A stretch of DNA of 64,000 nucleotides from an uncultured Aliiroseovarius sp. (GTDB taxonomy: Bacteria; Pseudomonadota; Alphaproteobacteria; Rhodobacterales; Rhodobacteraceae): contig NZ_CANMFT010000008.1 in the NCBI RefSeq assembly GCF_947497285.1, forward strand, positions 124,001 through 188,000, written 5' to 3'. The notes beneath the pieces are model-generated. The model searched no databases and was not told the origin of the DNA. It saw only the letters and a list, made by a program, of their open reading frames with translations. Every line of letters starts with the position of its first letter. The first letter of the stretch is position 1. The translations under genes and the position numbers were made by a program. Positions 36,991-44,705 of this stretch are shown here, one piece after another.

Positions 36991-39789
36991 TTACCCCGGT
37001 GGTGCGGCCAGCACCTCTTCGATGGCTTGGGCGGCGGCCCTTGCCTTTTTCTCCAAATCCTCTACCAGCGCCGCCTCACTTTCGGCACCGGTCTCTCGCA
37101 AGAGCAAGTCCTGCCCGCCCTTCCCCAGCGCGTCAAGGTCCAACGGACCCTCTGACAGTAGTTTAGAGACCGCCTGAAGGCGCCACATCAGGTCATGGCT
37201 GTCGGCCAACGCGCGGCCTTGGGCGTCGGAAAACCAGCCGATCGCGATGCCTTGTGCAATCTGGTCGCGCGGCGCGCGGGCCGTTTCACGCGACAAAAGG
37301 GCAGCGGCCTGCGCGACCAGTTCAACGTCCTGGAGATGTCCGACGCCCAGCTTGGCATCCAGAGCCCCGCCCCCGTGGCCCTTGGCCTGTGCGATCCGGT
37401 CGCGCATCTCTTTCACATCGGCGACCACCGTGGGAGGGTCACGGTCAAACGCCAAAACCTCGGCGCGCGCGGCGTCATAGGAAGCGGCCACAGCGTCGGG
37501 TCCGGCAACCACCCGTGCACGGGTCAACGCAAGATGCTCCCATGTCCAGGCCTCGTCGCGCTGATAGGCACTGAAACTGCTTATCGACGTCGCCACCGGC
37601 CCTTGCCGTCCGGACGGGCGCAGGCGCATGTCGACCTCGTAAAGCCGCCCTTCCGCCATTGGTGCGGACAGAGCGGTCAGAAACGCCTGCGTCAGACGGG
37701 CATAATAGGCCCGCGTAGCCAGCGGACGACGCCCGTCAGACATGTCTTCGTCCTTGGGATCATAGATCACGATCAAATCCAGATCCGATGTCGCCGTCAA
37801 ACTGCGCGCGCCCAATGACCCCATTCCCACAATCACAGCGCCCGCCCCCGGCGGCGGGCCATGCTTGAGCGCAAAGTTGTCGATCACCACGGGCCAAAGC
37901 GCCCGGATGACCGCATCGGCAAGGTCGGTATACTGGATGCCGGCCTCGCGCGCGGTGATCAGTCCGCGCAGCAAATGCACGCCAATGCGAAAATGCCATT
38001 CCTTCATCCAGCGCCGCGCCATATCAAGGCGCGCCTCATAGTCGGGCGCTTTTTGCAAACGGGTCTCCAGCTGGCGTTCCAACGCCTCGGCGCTTGGCCA
38101 ATCTTCGAAAAAACCGCCCCCGATGACAGCATCAAGCACTTGTGCATTGTTGCCCAGATACGCCGCCAGCGCCGGCGCGGTGGCCGCGATGTCCACGATC
38201 AGGTCCACAAGGGGGGGATTGGCTTCGAACAGGGAAAACAGCTGCACACCGGCGGGCAGGCGTGACAGAAACCCGTCGAAATGGATCAATGCGTCATGCG
38301 GGCGTGGGGCTTCGGCCAGACGCGCAAGCAAGTCGGGCTTCAAGCGTTTGAAGATTTCAACCGCGCGCGCTGATCGCAGGCAGGGATAGGTTTCCCAACG
38401 GCGCACGATCTCGGCTTCGTTTTCGTCCAGGTCGGGCACAGCCGAGGACGCGTCATCCGGCGCAAAGAAGCTTTCCGTCACCTCATGAACCTCGGACAAG
38501 GCGTCGCGCAGGCGGGCGCGCAAGCTGTCGGTGTCGCCTTCGCCCATCATCCGCGCCAGCCGGTCAAATTCCCCGTCCGTTGCAGGCAGTTTGTGCGTCT
38601 GCGCGTCGCGCATCATCTGCACCCGGTGTTCAACCTCGCGGTGGGACCGGTAATGGCCGGTCAGAATCTGCGCCACGCGCTCAGGAATCCAGTCGCGCGC
38701 GGCCAGTGCGGCCAGCCCCTGCACGGTTTCGCGCATCCGCAGGCTTTCGTCGCGCCCGCCCGCGATGATCTGGCGGGTCTGGGTGAAGAACTCGATCTCG
38801 CGGATGCCACCCTGCCCCAGCTTCATGTCATGGCCTTCCAGCGCCAACGCGCCATGCAAGCCTTTGTGCTTGCGAATACGCAAGCGCATGTCATGGGCGT
38901 CCTGAATGGCGGCGAAGTCCAGATGCTTGCGCCAGATAAACGGGCGGAGCCGCTCAAGATACGCCGCGCCGGCGGCAAGGTCGCCGCCACAGGGGCGCGC
39001 CTTGATATGCGCGGCGCGTTCCCATGTGCGACCGAGGCTTTCATAATACCGCTCTGCGGCCTCCATCGAGACACAGACGGGCGTCACAGCCGGGTCGGGG
39101 CGCAGACGCAGATCGGTGCGAAAAACATAGCCATCGGCGGTCAGCTCGGACAGCATCGCGCTCATCTTGCGGGTGGCGCGAACGTGGCTGGCGCGGGCGT
39201 CGTGGAAGTCATCGCGGTCGAACTGGCTGTCGTCAAACAGCATGATCAGGTCGATATCCGAGCTGTAGTTCAGCTCGTGCGCGCCCATCTTGCCCATCGC
39301 CAGCGCGACCATGCCCCCGGCGCTGGCAATGTCGTCTTCCGTCTTGCCGGGCAGCTTGCCGCGTCGGATTTCCTGACCGACCTGAAACTGCATCGCTTTG
39401 GTGGTGGCGGTGTCGGCCAGATCGGTCAAGGCACCGGTCACCTGCTCCAGCGCATAGACACCGGCAAGGTCTGCCAGCCCGGTCAGCAAGGCCACCCGCT
39501 GCTTGGCAATGCGAAGTGCGGCGCGCAGGGCGCTGTCGGTATCACCTGCGATGCCGTTCAGAACCTCGGTGATGGCGTGTTCCGGGGGGCCTGACAAAGC
39601 CAGCCGCAACCAGTCGGACTGGTGTTCCATCAGTGATTTCAGATAGGGCGCGCAGCCCGCCGCCCCGGCCAGAAGCTCTCTGATCTCGGGGGGCTGATCA
39701 GCGAAGGCAGTATCAATTTCCGTCGCCGGATCGGCCTCGTAGGGGATCGGACAGCGGGTGATACGGGCAGAGAAGGTCTGGTGCGTCAT
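36991..39789 (-). CDS. glnE: Bifunctional glutamine synthetase adenylyltransferase/deadenylyltransferase
   Basis: Adds and removes AMP on glutamine synthetase in response to PII and glutamine. 932 residues in two nucleotidyltransferase halves: first GKMGAHELNYSSDIDLIMLFD near residue 155, second GMGSLGARSLTATSDLDLIVIYD near 645, with the helical connector between. The track's 1112-aa frame adds 180 codons; ATG 39789 (MTHQTFSARI) is the best start although no clear ribosome site precedes it. Divergent from the YbaK gene across 138 bases. Confidence 0.95.
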   Translation of the reverse strand: MTHQTFSARITRCPIPYEADPATEIDTAFADQPPEIRELLAGAAGCAPYLKSLMEHQSDWLRLALSGPPEHAITEVLNGIAGDTDSALRAALRIAKQRVALLTGLADLAGVYALEQVTGALTDLADTATTKAMQFQVGQEIRRGKLPGKTEDDIASAGGMVALAMGKMGAHELNYSSDIDLIMLFDDSQFDRDDFHDARASHVRATRKMSAMLSELTADGYVFRTDLRLRPDPAVTPVCVSMEAAERYYESLGRTWERAAHIKARPCGGDLAAGAAYLERLRPFIWRKHLDFAAIQDAHDMRLRIRKHKGLHGALALEGHDMKLGQGGIREIEFFTQTRQIIAGGRDESLRMRETVQGLAALAARDWIPERVAQILTGHYRSHREVEHRVQMMRDAQTHKLPATDGEFDRLARMMGEGDTDSLRARLRDALSEVHEVTESFFAPDDASSAVPDLDENEAEIVRRWETYPCLRSARAVEIFKRLKPDLLARLAEAPRPHDALIHFDGFLSRLPAGVQLFSLFEANPPLVDLIVDIAATAPALAAYLGNNAQVLDAVIGGGFFEDWPSAEALERQLETRLQKAPDYEARLDMARRWMKEWHFRIGVHLLRGLITAREAGIQYTDLADAVIRALWPVVIDNFALKHGPPPGAGAVIVGMGSLGARSLTATSDLDLIVIYDPKDEDMSDGRRPLATRAYYARLTQAFLTALSAPMAEGRLYEVDMRLRPSGRQGPVATSISSFSAYQRDEAWTWEHLALTRARVVAGPDAVAASYDAARAEVLAFDRDPPTVVADVKEMRDRIAQAKGHGGGALDAKLGVGHLQDVELVAQAAALLSRETARAPRDQIAQGIAIGWFSDAQGRALADSHDLMWRLQAVSKLLSEGPLDLDALGKGGQDLLLRETGAESEAALVEDLEKKARAAAQAIEEVLAAPPG

Positions 39790-39927
39790 GGATGCAAATT
39801 GCGCCGCCGCGCGGGATGGGTCAACCGGGGATCGACGAATGCGACAAAGGTGCAAAACTGGCGGGCAAAGCTGGCTTGCGCCGCCTTCACAGTTTGTTAC
39901 CGTGACCCGCAACGCAGGAGCCGCCAA

Positions 39928-40395
39928 ATGTCCAAAAGTCTGAAACGCGTGCGCGCGGCGCTGGAGACCGCCGGGATCGACAGCGAAATACGCGAGATGA
40001 GCGAGGGCACCCGCACCGCAGCCGACGCGGCGCGCGCGGTGGGGTGCGCCATCGATCAGATCGCAAAATCGATCATTTTTCGCGGCACGCAGAGCGGCCA
40101 CGTGGTGCTGTTCCTGACTGCAGGCGGCCACCAGGTGGATACGGACAAAGCTTCGGATCTGGCTGGCGAGGCGCTTGGCAAGGCCGATGCGGCCCTTGTG
40201 CGGGCCGAGACCGGGTTTGCCATTGGCGGCGTGTCCCCGGTGGGTCTGATCAGCCCGGTGCGGGCGTTCTTCGATCCGCGTTTGCTGGAGTTTGACACCG
40301 TCTGGGCCGCTGCAGGCACCCCGCGCCACGTCTTTTCCGCCGCGCCCCGCGCCCTGATCAGCGCATGCGGCGCGCTGCCCGGTTCCTTCACCTAA
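39928..40395 (+). CDS. YbaK/EbsC-type aminoacyl-tRNA deacylase
   Basis: Protein of 155 residues of the YbaK/ProX editing superfamily, which clears mischarged tRNAs such as Cys-tRNA-Pro. The conserved Lys is in IDQIAKSIIFR, followed by VVLFLTAGGHQVD and the GxxPxG loop GGVSPVGL. ATG 39928 has AGGAG 7 bases upstream; the track start is 49 codons too early. Its end overlaps the convergent marR stop by 4 bases. Confidence 0.92.
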   Translation: MSKSLKRVRAALETAGIDSEIREMSEGTRTAADAARAVGCAIDQIAKSIIFRGTQSGHVVLFLTAGGHQVDTDKASDLAGEALGKADAALVRAETGFAIGGVSPVGLISPVRAFFDPRLLEFDTVWAAAGTPRHVFSAAPRALISACGALPGSFT

Positions 40396-40850
40396 GCGTC
40401 AGGCGAAGCAGACAGCGTCACCAGCAACTTGGCCAACGAAGCGCGCTCGTCTTTGGTCAGCGGGGCCAGGAACGCATCATTCACGTCGCTGACGGTCGCA
40501 AACAGCTTTGGCATCAGGTCAGACCCGGATTGGGTCAGAAAAACCCGATGGGATCGGCGCGACTGGGCATCTTTTCGACGCTCGACCAGCCCAGCTTCTT
40601 CAAGAAAATCCAGCGCACGGGTGATCGCGTAGTTCGGCATCGATATCCCCTCGCCCAACTGGGTCTGGGTTACGTTGTCGCGTTCCGCCAATGTCATAAG
40701 GATCACAAAATGATCGATCTTCAGCCCATGTGCTGCAAGCCTGGCGCTCATGTCACGCTCGACCACGCAGGCCAGCCGTTGAAAGTGCCAGCCAGCGCTT
40801 GTGAGCCGCGTGGCTTTTGCGCGTTTTGAAAGAGGCGTGTCCTTGGTCAT
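40392..40850 (-). CDS. MarR-family regulator
   Basis: Winged-helix dimeric repressor of about 152 residues. The DNA-recognition region is DNVTQTQLGEGISMPNYAITRALDFLEEAGLVERRKDAQSRRSH, the classical MarR wing. The start is unsettled: ATG 40850 (MTKDTPL) is chosen; ATG 40862 and ATG 40880 are alternatives, none with a good ribosome site, and 40880 would lie in an operator. Divergent from cytochrome b561; two palindromes in the gap are its likely sites. Confidence 0.88.
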   Translation of the reverse strand: MTKDTPLSKRAKATRLTSAGWHFQRLACVVERDMSARLAAHGLKIDHFVILMTLAERDNVTQTQLGEGISMPNYAITRALDFLEEAGLVERRKDAQSRRSHRVFLTQSGSDLMPKLFATVSDVNDAFLAPLTKDERASLAKLLVTLSASPDA

Positions 40851-40874
40851 CTGGAAAACCATAGACAACAACTG

Positions 40875-40923
40875 TTGCATTCGCAAATGTTAATGTTGCC
40901 AATGTTGCAATTGCAACTATAAT
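40875..40923 (+). promoter_or_regulatory. Cytochrome b561 promoter with two MarR-type palindromes
   Basis: -35 TTGCCA (40896-40901), 16-base spacer, -10 TATAAT (40918-40923) give a near-consensus promoter reading into cybB. A perfect palindrome GTTGCAATTGCAAC (40904-40917) fills the spacer, and an imperfect copy TTGC-N4-GCAA (40875-40886) lies 30 bases upstream, centre to centre. Repression by the adjacent MarR protein is the likely purpose. Confidence 0.8.
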
Positions 40924-40954
40924 GGGCGCGACTCTTTACACATCGGAGACCCTC

Positions 40955-41488
40955 ATGACACGTTACCACCCCCTGCTCGTCGCCCTGCACTGGGGACTGG
41001 CCGCAATGATTGCCGGCGCACTGATCATGGGCGGTCAGGTGCTGGCTGCACTGCCCAATGACAGCCCCGACAAACTGTTCAGCCTGCGCGCGCATATGAC
41101 AGTTGGACTGGTGATTGGTGCGCTGATGGTTCTACGCCTCGTGACGCGGCTCAGAACAAAGCACCCGCCAAAGGCAGACACCGGGAACGCGCTGTTGAAC
41201 ACGGGCGGTCGTGTGGCCCATTGGGCGCTTTACGGCTTGGTTTTGCTCATGGTTGCCAGCGGCATCGGCATTTCGATCACCGCAGGCCTGCCCGACATCG
41301 TGTTCGGCGGATCAGGCGCCCCCCTGCCCGAAACCTTCAACGATCTGGCCCCGCGCAAGGCGCACGGGATCCTGTCCAAGCTGCTTGCACTGACCATTCT
41401 TGCGCATGTCGCAGGCTGGGCCTATCACCAGTTCGCCCTCAAGGACGGTCTGATCAGCCGGATGTGGTTCGGCAAACGGAGCGAGTGA
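40955..41488 (+). CDS. Cytochrome b561 family protein
   Basis: Four-helix di-heme inner-membrane cytochrome of 177 residues (COG3038 type). Candidate axial histidines are in YHPLLVALHWG, LRAHMTVG, GRVAHWALYG and TILAHVAGWAYH. Likely moves electrons between quinol and a periplasmic acceptor, possibly against superoxide. GGAGA is 6 bases before ATG 40955; the track's 188-aa frame starts upstream of the transcript. Stop and next start overlap (TGATG). Confidence 0.92.
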   Translation: MTRYHPLLVALHWGLAAMIAGALIMGGQVLAALPNDSPDKLFSLRAHMTVGLVIGALMVLRLVTRLRTKHPPKADTGNALLNTGGRVAHWALYGLVLLMVASGIGISITAGLPDIVFGGSGAPLPETFNDLAPRKAHGILSKLLALTILAHVAGWAYHQFALKDGLISRMWFGKRSE

Positions 41489-41979
41489 TGTCCCGCAAGT
41501 TTGTTGATTTTCTGAATGAGGTCGCCGGCATCATGTATGTCGGCGGCATCCTGTCTCACATTATCATCGGGGCAGCCGTCGGCGCGACAGATGGCGGGAC
41601 CGCAACTGTCATCTACGAATACAAGCTGATCAGCGCGTATATACTGATCCTACCCGGGTTAGCGATGAAACTTATGTGCGACATTGCGTTGTTTACTTAT
41701 TGGAACGAACGCGGGCGCTGGATGATCGTCAAACTGCTTTGCCAAGCCTTCCTTGCCGTGAACGCTTTCGTCTTCCTCGTTCCTATGATGCCTAAGTTGC
41801 TGGCTCTTGCCGAGGCTGGAGACCCATCAGGACCCGTAAGTGAGGCATTCCACGCGTTAGAAGCAAAAGAAGCCTTAGTGGGCATGTCCAATGTCATTCC
41901 GCTGGTAACTGAAATCCTCATGGGAGCCTTTAAGCCCAGGCTAGGACAGCGCTCAAACACTGCTGGTTTGGCCGCATAA
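41488..41979 (+). CDS. Integral membrane protein of unknown function, partner of cytochrome b561
   Basis: Protein of 163 residues with about four hydrophobic helices (AGIMYVGGILSHIIIGAAVG; LISAYILILPGLAMKLMCDIALF; LLCQAFLAVNAFVFLVPMM; a weaker one near the C-terminus). It starts one base inside the cytochrome b561 stop, so is in the same MarR-controlled operon. I do not recognise the family. Its codon choice departs from the neighbours: at least three TTA leucine codons and many A/T-ending codons, suggesting a different origin. The track's 252-aa frame runs through cytochrome b561 out of frame and is false. Confidence 0.8.
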   Translation: MSRKFVDFLNEVAGIMYVGGILSHIIIGAAVGATDGGTATVIYEYKLISAYILILPGLAMKLMCDIALFTYWNERGRWMIVKLLCQAFLAVNAFVFLVPMMPKLLALAEAGDPSGPVSEAFHALEAKEALVGMSNVIPLVTEILMGAFKPRLGQRSNTAGLAA

Positions 41980-42017
41980 GTCCAATTTTGTAGCGGGGGA
42001 CATACATTGTGAACTAG

Positions 42018-42045
42018 GGCCGCAGAAGTTTCTGCGGCCTTTTTT
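42018..42045 (+). terminator. Strong terminator of the cytochrome b561 operon
   Basis: A perfect 9-bp stem GGCCGCAGA / TCTGCGGCC with a 4-nt loop, followed by six T's. Confidence 0.95.
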
Positions 42046-42072
42046 CGTTACTAAACAGTATCTTATAAAAAT

Positions 42073-42151
42073 AATGTAAAATACTTTCACATTATCCCTT
42101 GATGCCGACCACGAAATCCCCACATCTTAATCATGTGAAAGGCATTCACAT
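42073..42151. promoter_or_regulatory. Two related inverted repeats before the DUF2852 gene
   Basis: ATGTGAA-N5-TTCACAT (42133-42151) is perfect. AATGTAAAA-N3-TTTCACATT (42073-42093) has one mismatch and shares the same half-site. Both lie in an unusually AT-rich 130-base gap. The 7-base gap within TGTGA-N7-TCACA does not fit the Crp spacing of 6. The regulator is unknown. Confidence 0.6.
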
Positions 42152-42178
42152 TACTTAACTCAACGATTGGAGACCACC

Positions 42179-42718
42179 ATGAACACCGCCGCTCAAACCG
42201 ATTACACCGCCGCACCGCGTGGCTGGTTTTCGCGAAGCGAAACTTGGCTGGATGAGCGCGGCAAAGGCGCGTGGATCGCCGCCATGGTCATCGGCTTCAT
42301 TCTCTTCTGGCCCATCGGTCTGGCCCTTCTTGCCTATATGATCTGGAGCAAACGCATGTTTTCGAAATCCTGCCGCCACCGCACCTCGACTGAAACCGCT
42401 CCGTGGAATGATGCGCGTTTCGCACGTCGCCATGGCTTTTCCAGCTCAGGCAACACAGCGTTCGACGCCTATAAAGCGGAAACCCTGCGCCGCCTGATGA
42501 GCGAACAGGAAGCCTTCGAGGCCTTCTTGGAACGCCTGCGCGCAGCCAAAGACAAGTCCGAGTTTGACGAGTTCATGGATGAACGCGCAAACGTAGCCCG
42601 GTCGGCGCGTGAAGCCGCCCAAGCCGAGTTCGACGACACCGAAATGGACGCAGACATTGATGCGGACGACATCGAAGTGCTTGACGAACCCAAACGCGGC
42701 AAGAAAAAGCCATCGTAA
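42179..42718 (+). CDS. DUF2852 membrane-anchored protein
   Basis: Protein of 179 residues. A single hydrophobic segment (GAWIAAMVIGFILFWPIGLALLAYMIW, residues about 30-56) is followed by a helical region (YKAETLRRLMSEQEAFEAFLERLRAAKDKSEFDEFMDERA) and an acidic tail ending in lysines. This matches the DUF2852 group common in alphaproteobacteria, function unknown. GGAG is 7 bases before ATG 42179. Paired palindromes upstream point to specific regulation. Confidence 0.85.
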   Translation: MNTAAQTDYTAAPRGWFSRSETWLDERGKGAWIAAMVIGFILFWPIGLALLAYMIWSKRMFSKSCRHRTSTETAPWNDARFARRHGFSSSGNTAFDAYKAETLRRLMSEQEAFEAFLERLRAAKDKSEFDEFMDERANVARSAREAAQAEFDDTEMDADIDADDIEVLDEPKRGKKKPS

Positions 42719-42751
42719 GCTAGGGATTGACTGTTCACTCTGTCATCCTGC

Positions 42752-42786
42752 AGACCCGGCCCCATACAACAGGGCCGGGTCTTTCC
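42752..42786 (+). terminator. Terminator after the DUF2852 gene
   Basis: A perfect 11-bp stem AGACCCGGCCC / GGGCCGGGTCT with a 9-nt loop. The T-tail is short (TTCC), so efficiency may be partial. Confidence 0.75.
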
Positions 42787-42817
42787 ACCTGAACGACCTT
42801 TCACAACAGGAGCCGCC

Positions 42818-43306
42818 ATGCCGGACGATCCGCACAGCTTTCACGACAACGGGCAGACGCACGCGCCCTATTGGGGACTTCCCGACCCGGTCACGCAAGC
42901 CGAGTTTTACCAGGATGTGACCCTAAAGCGCCTGCTGGCTTGGGTGATCGACGTGGTGATGATCGTGGCAATCTGCCTGTTGATCAGCCTCCTGACCCTT
43001 GGCATCGGCTTTTTCTTGTGGGGCCTGATCTATCTGGCGGTTGGATTTGTCTACCGGGTAACGACGCTGACGCGTGCCTCGGCGACCCTTGGTATGCGGC
43101 TGGTCGCGATTGAGCTTCGCACCCATCGCGGAGAGCATTTTGACCGACAAACAGCGGTTCTGCACACGCTGGCCTATTTGGTGGCCATGTCCACCTTCGT
43201 GCTGCAGATCTTTTCGATCGTGATGATGTTCACCACGCCGCGCGGTCAAGGACTGGGTGACATGGTGCTGGGCACGGCGGCGATGAACCGCGCCGCGGGC
43301 CACTAG
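42818..43306 (+). CDS. RDD-family membrane protein
   Basis: Protein of 162 residues with the RDD domain: Arg and Asp in helix 1 (LKRLLAWVIDVVMIVAICLLIS), a second helix (IGFFLWGLIYLAVGFVY), and the ATLGMRLVAIEL signature following. A third helix is near AYLVAMSTFVLQIFSIVM. RDD proteins are small integral proteins of mixed or unknown role; some affect ion transport. AGGAG is 6 bases before ATG 42818. It stands between two terminator-like signals and the bpt gene. Confidence 0.9.
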   Translation: MPDDPHSFHDNGQTHAPYWGLPDPVTQAEFYQDVTLKRLLAWVIDVVMIVAICLLISLLTLGIGFFLWGLIYLAVGFVYRVTTLTRASATLGMRLVAIELRTHRGEHFDRQTAVLHTLAYLVAMSTFVLQIFSIVMMFTTPRGQGLGDMVLGTAAMNRAAGH

Positions 43307-43431
43307 CCACCAGGCTGATCGTCCGGGTGCGCCGGGTCGTGCACTGGCCATTTACCCTGTGATCAAGCAGGACTTGCCCGCTTCAACCGACCGCGCTAAC
43401 CTTCTCTGGACTGGTCAAATTTGAAGGTGTC

Positions 43432-44283
43432 ATGCGCCATACACTACCCCTTGCCCCTCAGTTTTATGTCACTGCGCCGCAGGATTGCCCGTATCTGGAT
43501 GGCCGGATGGAACGCAAGCTTTTCACCGCGTTGCAGGGCGAGCATGCTACCAAGCTGAACGACAGCCTATCCAAGCAAGGGTTCCGCCGGTCTCAAAACG
43601 TGCTTTATCGTCCGTCTTGCGCCGATTGCTCTGCCTGTCTGTCCGCACGTATTCGCGTGGCGGATTTCACCCCTACCAAAGGTCAGCGGCGCACCGTTCG
43701 GCGCAATGCCGATCTGGAACGACGCGCCCGCGCGCCATGGGCCAGCGAAGACCAATACGAGCTGTTCCGCCACTATCTGGACACCCGCCATGCTGATGGC
43801 GGCATGGCGGATATGGATGTGTTCGAATTTGCCGCAATGATCGAGGAAACACCGATCAAAAGTCGCGTCATCGAATATGCTGAACGCGGGCGCGACCAAA
43901 CCCCCGGCGACGAGGCCACGGGGCCGTTGCGGGCGGTCTGCCTGACGGATGTTTTGGATGATGGGTTGTCGATGGTGTATTCCTTCTACGACCCTGACCG
44001 GACCAAGACCTCGCTTGGCACTTACATGATCCTCGATCACATCCAGATCGCGCGCGAGGCGGGGTTGCCCTATGTCTACTTGGGCTATTGGGTGCCGGGA
44101 AGTCCGAAGATGGACTACAAATCCAAGTTTTCCGCGCTTGAAATCTATCGCGCTGGTAACTGGACACCGCTGCACGGAAACGAAGATTACTCGGCCGAGC
44201 TGCACCCGCTGTCCACCGATCCGATCGCAGAACAGGTTGCAGGGATCACCCTGCCGGACACGGTCGGCCCAAACACCACCTGA
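43432..44283 (+). CDS. bpt: Aspartate/glutamate leucyltransferase (bacterial N-end rule)
   Basis: Transfers Leu from Leu-tRNA to proteins with N-terminal Asp or Glu, marking them for ClpS/ClpAP. 283 residues, with the conserved cysteine cluster ([25 protein letters not shown]), the [14 protein letters not shown] segment, and the C-terminal acyltransferase fold ([33 protein letters not shown]). Only a weak AAGG precedes ATG 43432. Monocistronic as far as can be seen. Confidence 0.95.
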   Translation: MRHTLPLAPQFYVTAPQDCPYLDGRMERKLFTALQGEHATKLNDSLSKQGFRRSQNVLYRPSCADCSACLSARIRVADFTPTKGQRRTVRRNADLERRARAPWASEDQYELFRHYLDTRHADGGMADMDVFEFAAMIEETPIKSRVIEYAERGRDQTPGDEATGPLRAVCLTDVLDDGLSMVYSFYDPDRTKTSLGTYMILDHIQIAREAGLPYVYLGYWVPGSPKMDYKSKFSALEIYRAGNWTPLHGNEDYSAELHPLSTDPIAEQVAGITLPDTVGPNTT

Positions 44284-44494
44284 GACAACGATGATTTGCA
44301 TGGCCGCGGTCTGATGCAGCCTTGGCTGAGACGCACAGGCGTCGGGCTGCCCGTTGGCGGAGCCAGGCGACCGAGACCGCGCAACAGTCGCAAAACTCGC
44401 CTTCGCTTTCCGATAATTGCGCCGCTCAAGCCAAATGCTGCACGAAAATTTCAAAAAAAGCGCCCCTGCGACACTTTATTCACCCATTTCGCGG

Positions 44495-44523
44495 TTGACG
44501 CCCTTTGCCCCCCCTCATAATGT
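44495..44523 (+). promoter_or_regulatory. Promoter of the ilv leader and operon
   Basis: -35 TTGACG (44495-44500), a 17-base spacer and -10 TAATGT (44518-44523). The predicted start near 44530 gives an untranslated leader of about 45 bases before the leader-peptide ATG and about 145 bases to the attenuator. The 210 bases before it (44284-44494) show no gene. Confidence 0.75.
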
Positions 44524-44575
44524 CCCGCGCACGTAGTCAAGAAGCCCGCTTGGGCAAGGCATAGGAAAAGTTGCA

Positions 44576-44623
44576 ATGGGCAGCGTCCTCGTACTTGTAG
44601 AAATATGGCGCATGGGCCGGTAA
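44576..44623 (+). CDS. ilv operon leader peptide
   Basis: A 15-codon ORF not in the ORF track: MGSVLVLVEIWRMGR. Six of its residues are branched-chain amino acids, five of them in a run (codons 4-8). AGGA lies 8 bases upstream. It is between a promoter and a terminator just ahead of acetolactate synthase, the organisation of a classical ribosome-mediated attenuator. Stalling on Val/Leu codons when those tRNAs are uncharged would leave the 44607-44616 segment free. Confidence 0.9.
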   Translation: MGSVLVLVEIWRMGR

Positions 44624-44673
44624 CGGAACCCTTTAGGTCCCCCATGCGCCCCCGTAAAACCGGGGGCTTTTTT
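44607..44673 (+). terminator. ilv attenuator: mutually exclusive antiterminator and terminator
   Basis: Terminator: GCCCCCG (44648-44654) / CGGGGGC (44661-44667) with a 6-nt loop and six T's. Antiterminator: GGCGCATGGG (44607-44616, inside the leader ORF) pairs 10 of 10 with CCCATGCGCC (44641-44650), which takes three bases of the terminator stem. A ribosome at the leader stop (44621) would cover the first arm and allow the terminator; one stalled on codons 4-8 would not. Confidence 0.9.
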
Positions 44674-44705
44674 GTGAATACCGCACGTGGAACGGAGAGA
44701 GAGAA

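Noticed and set aside
42134-42150. TGTGA-N7-TCACA as a Crp site
   Set aside because: The standard Crp spacing is six bases; with seven the half-sites would be out of register. I kept it only as an unassigned palindrome.
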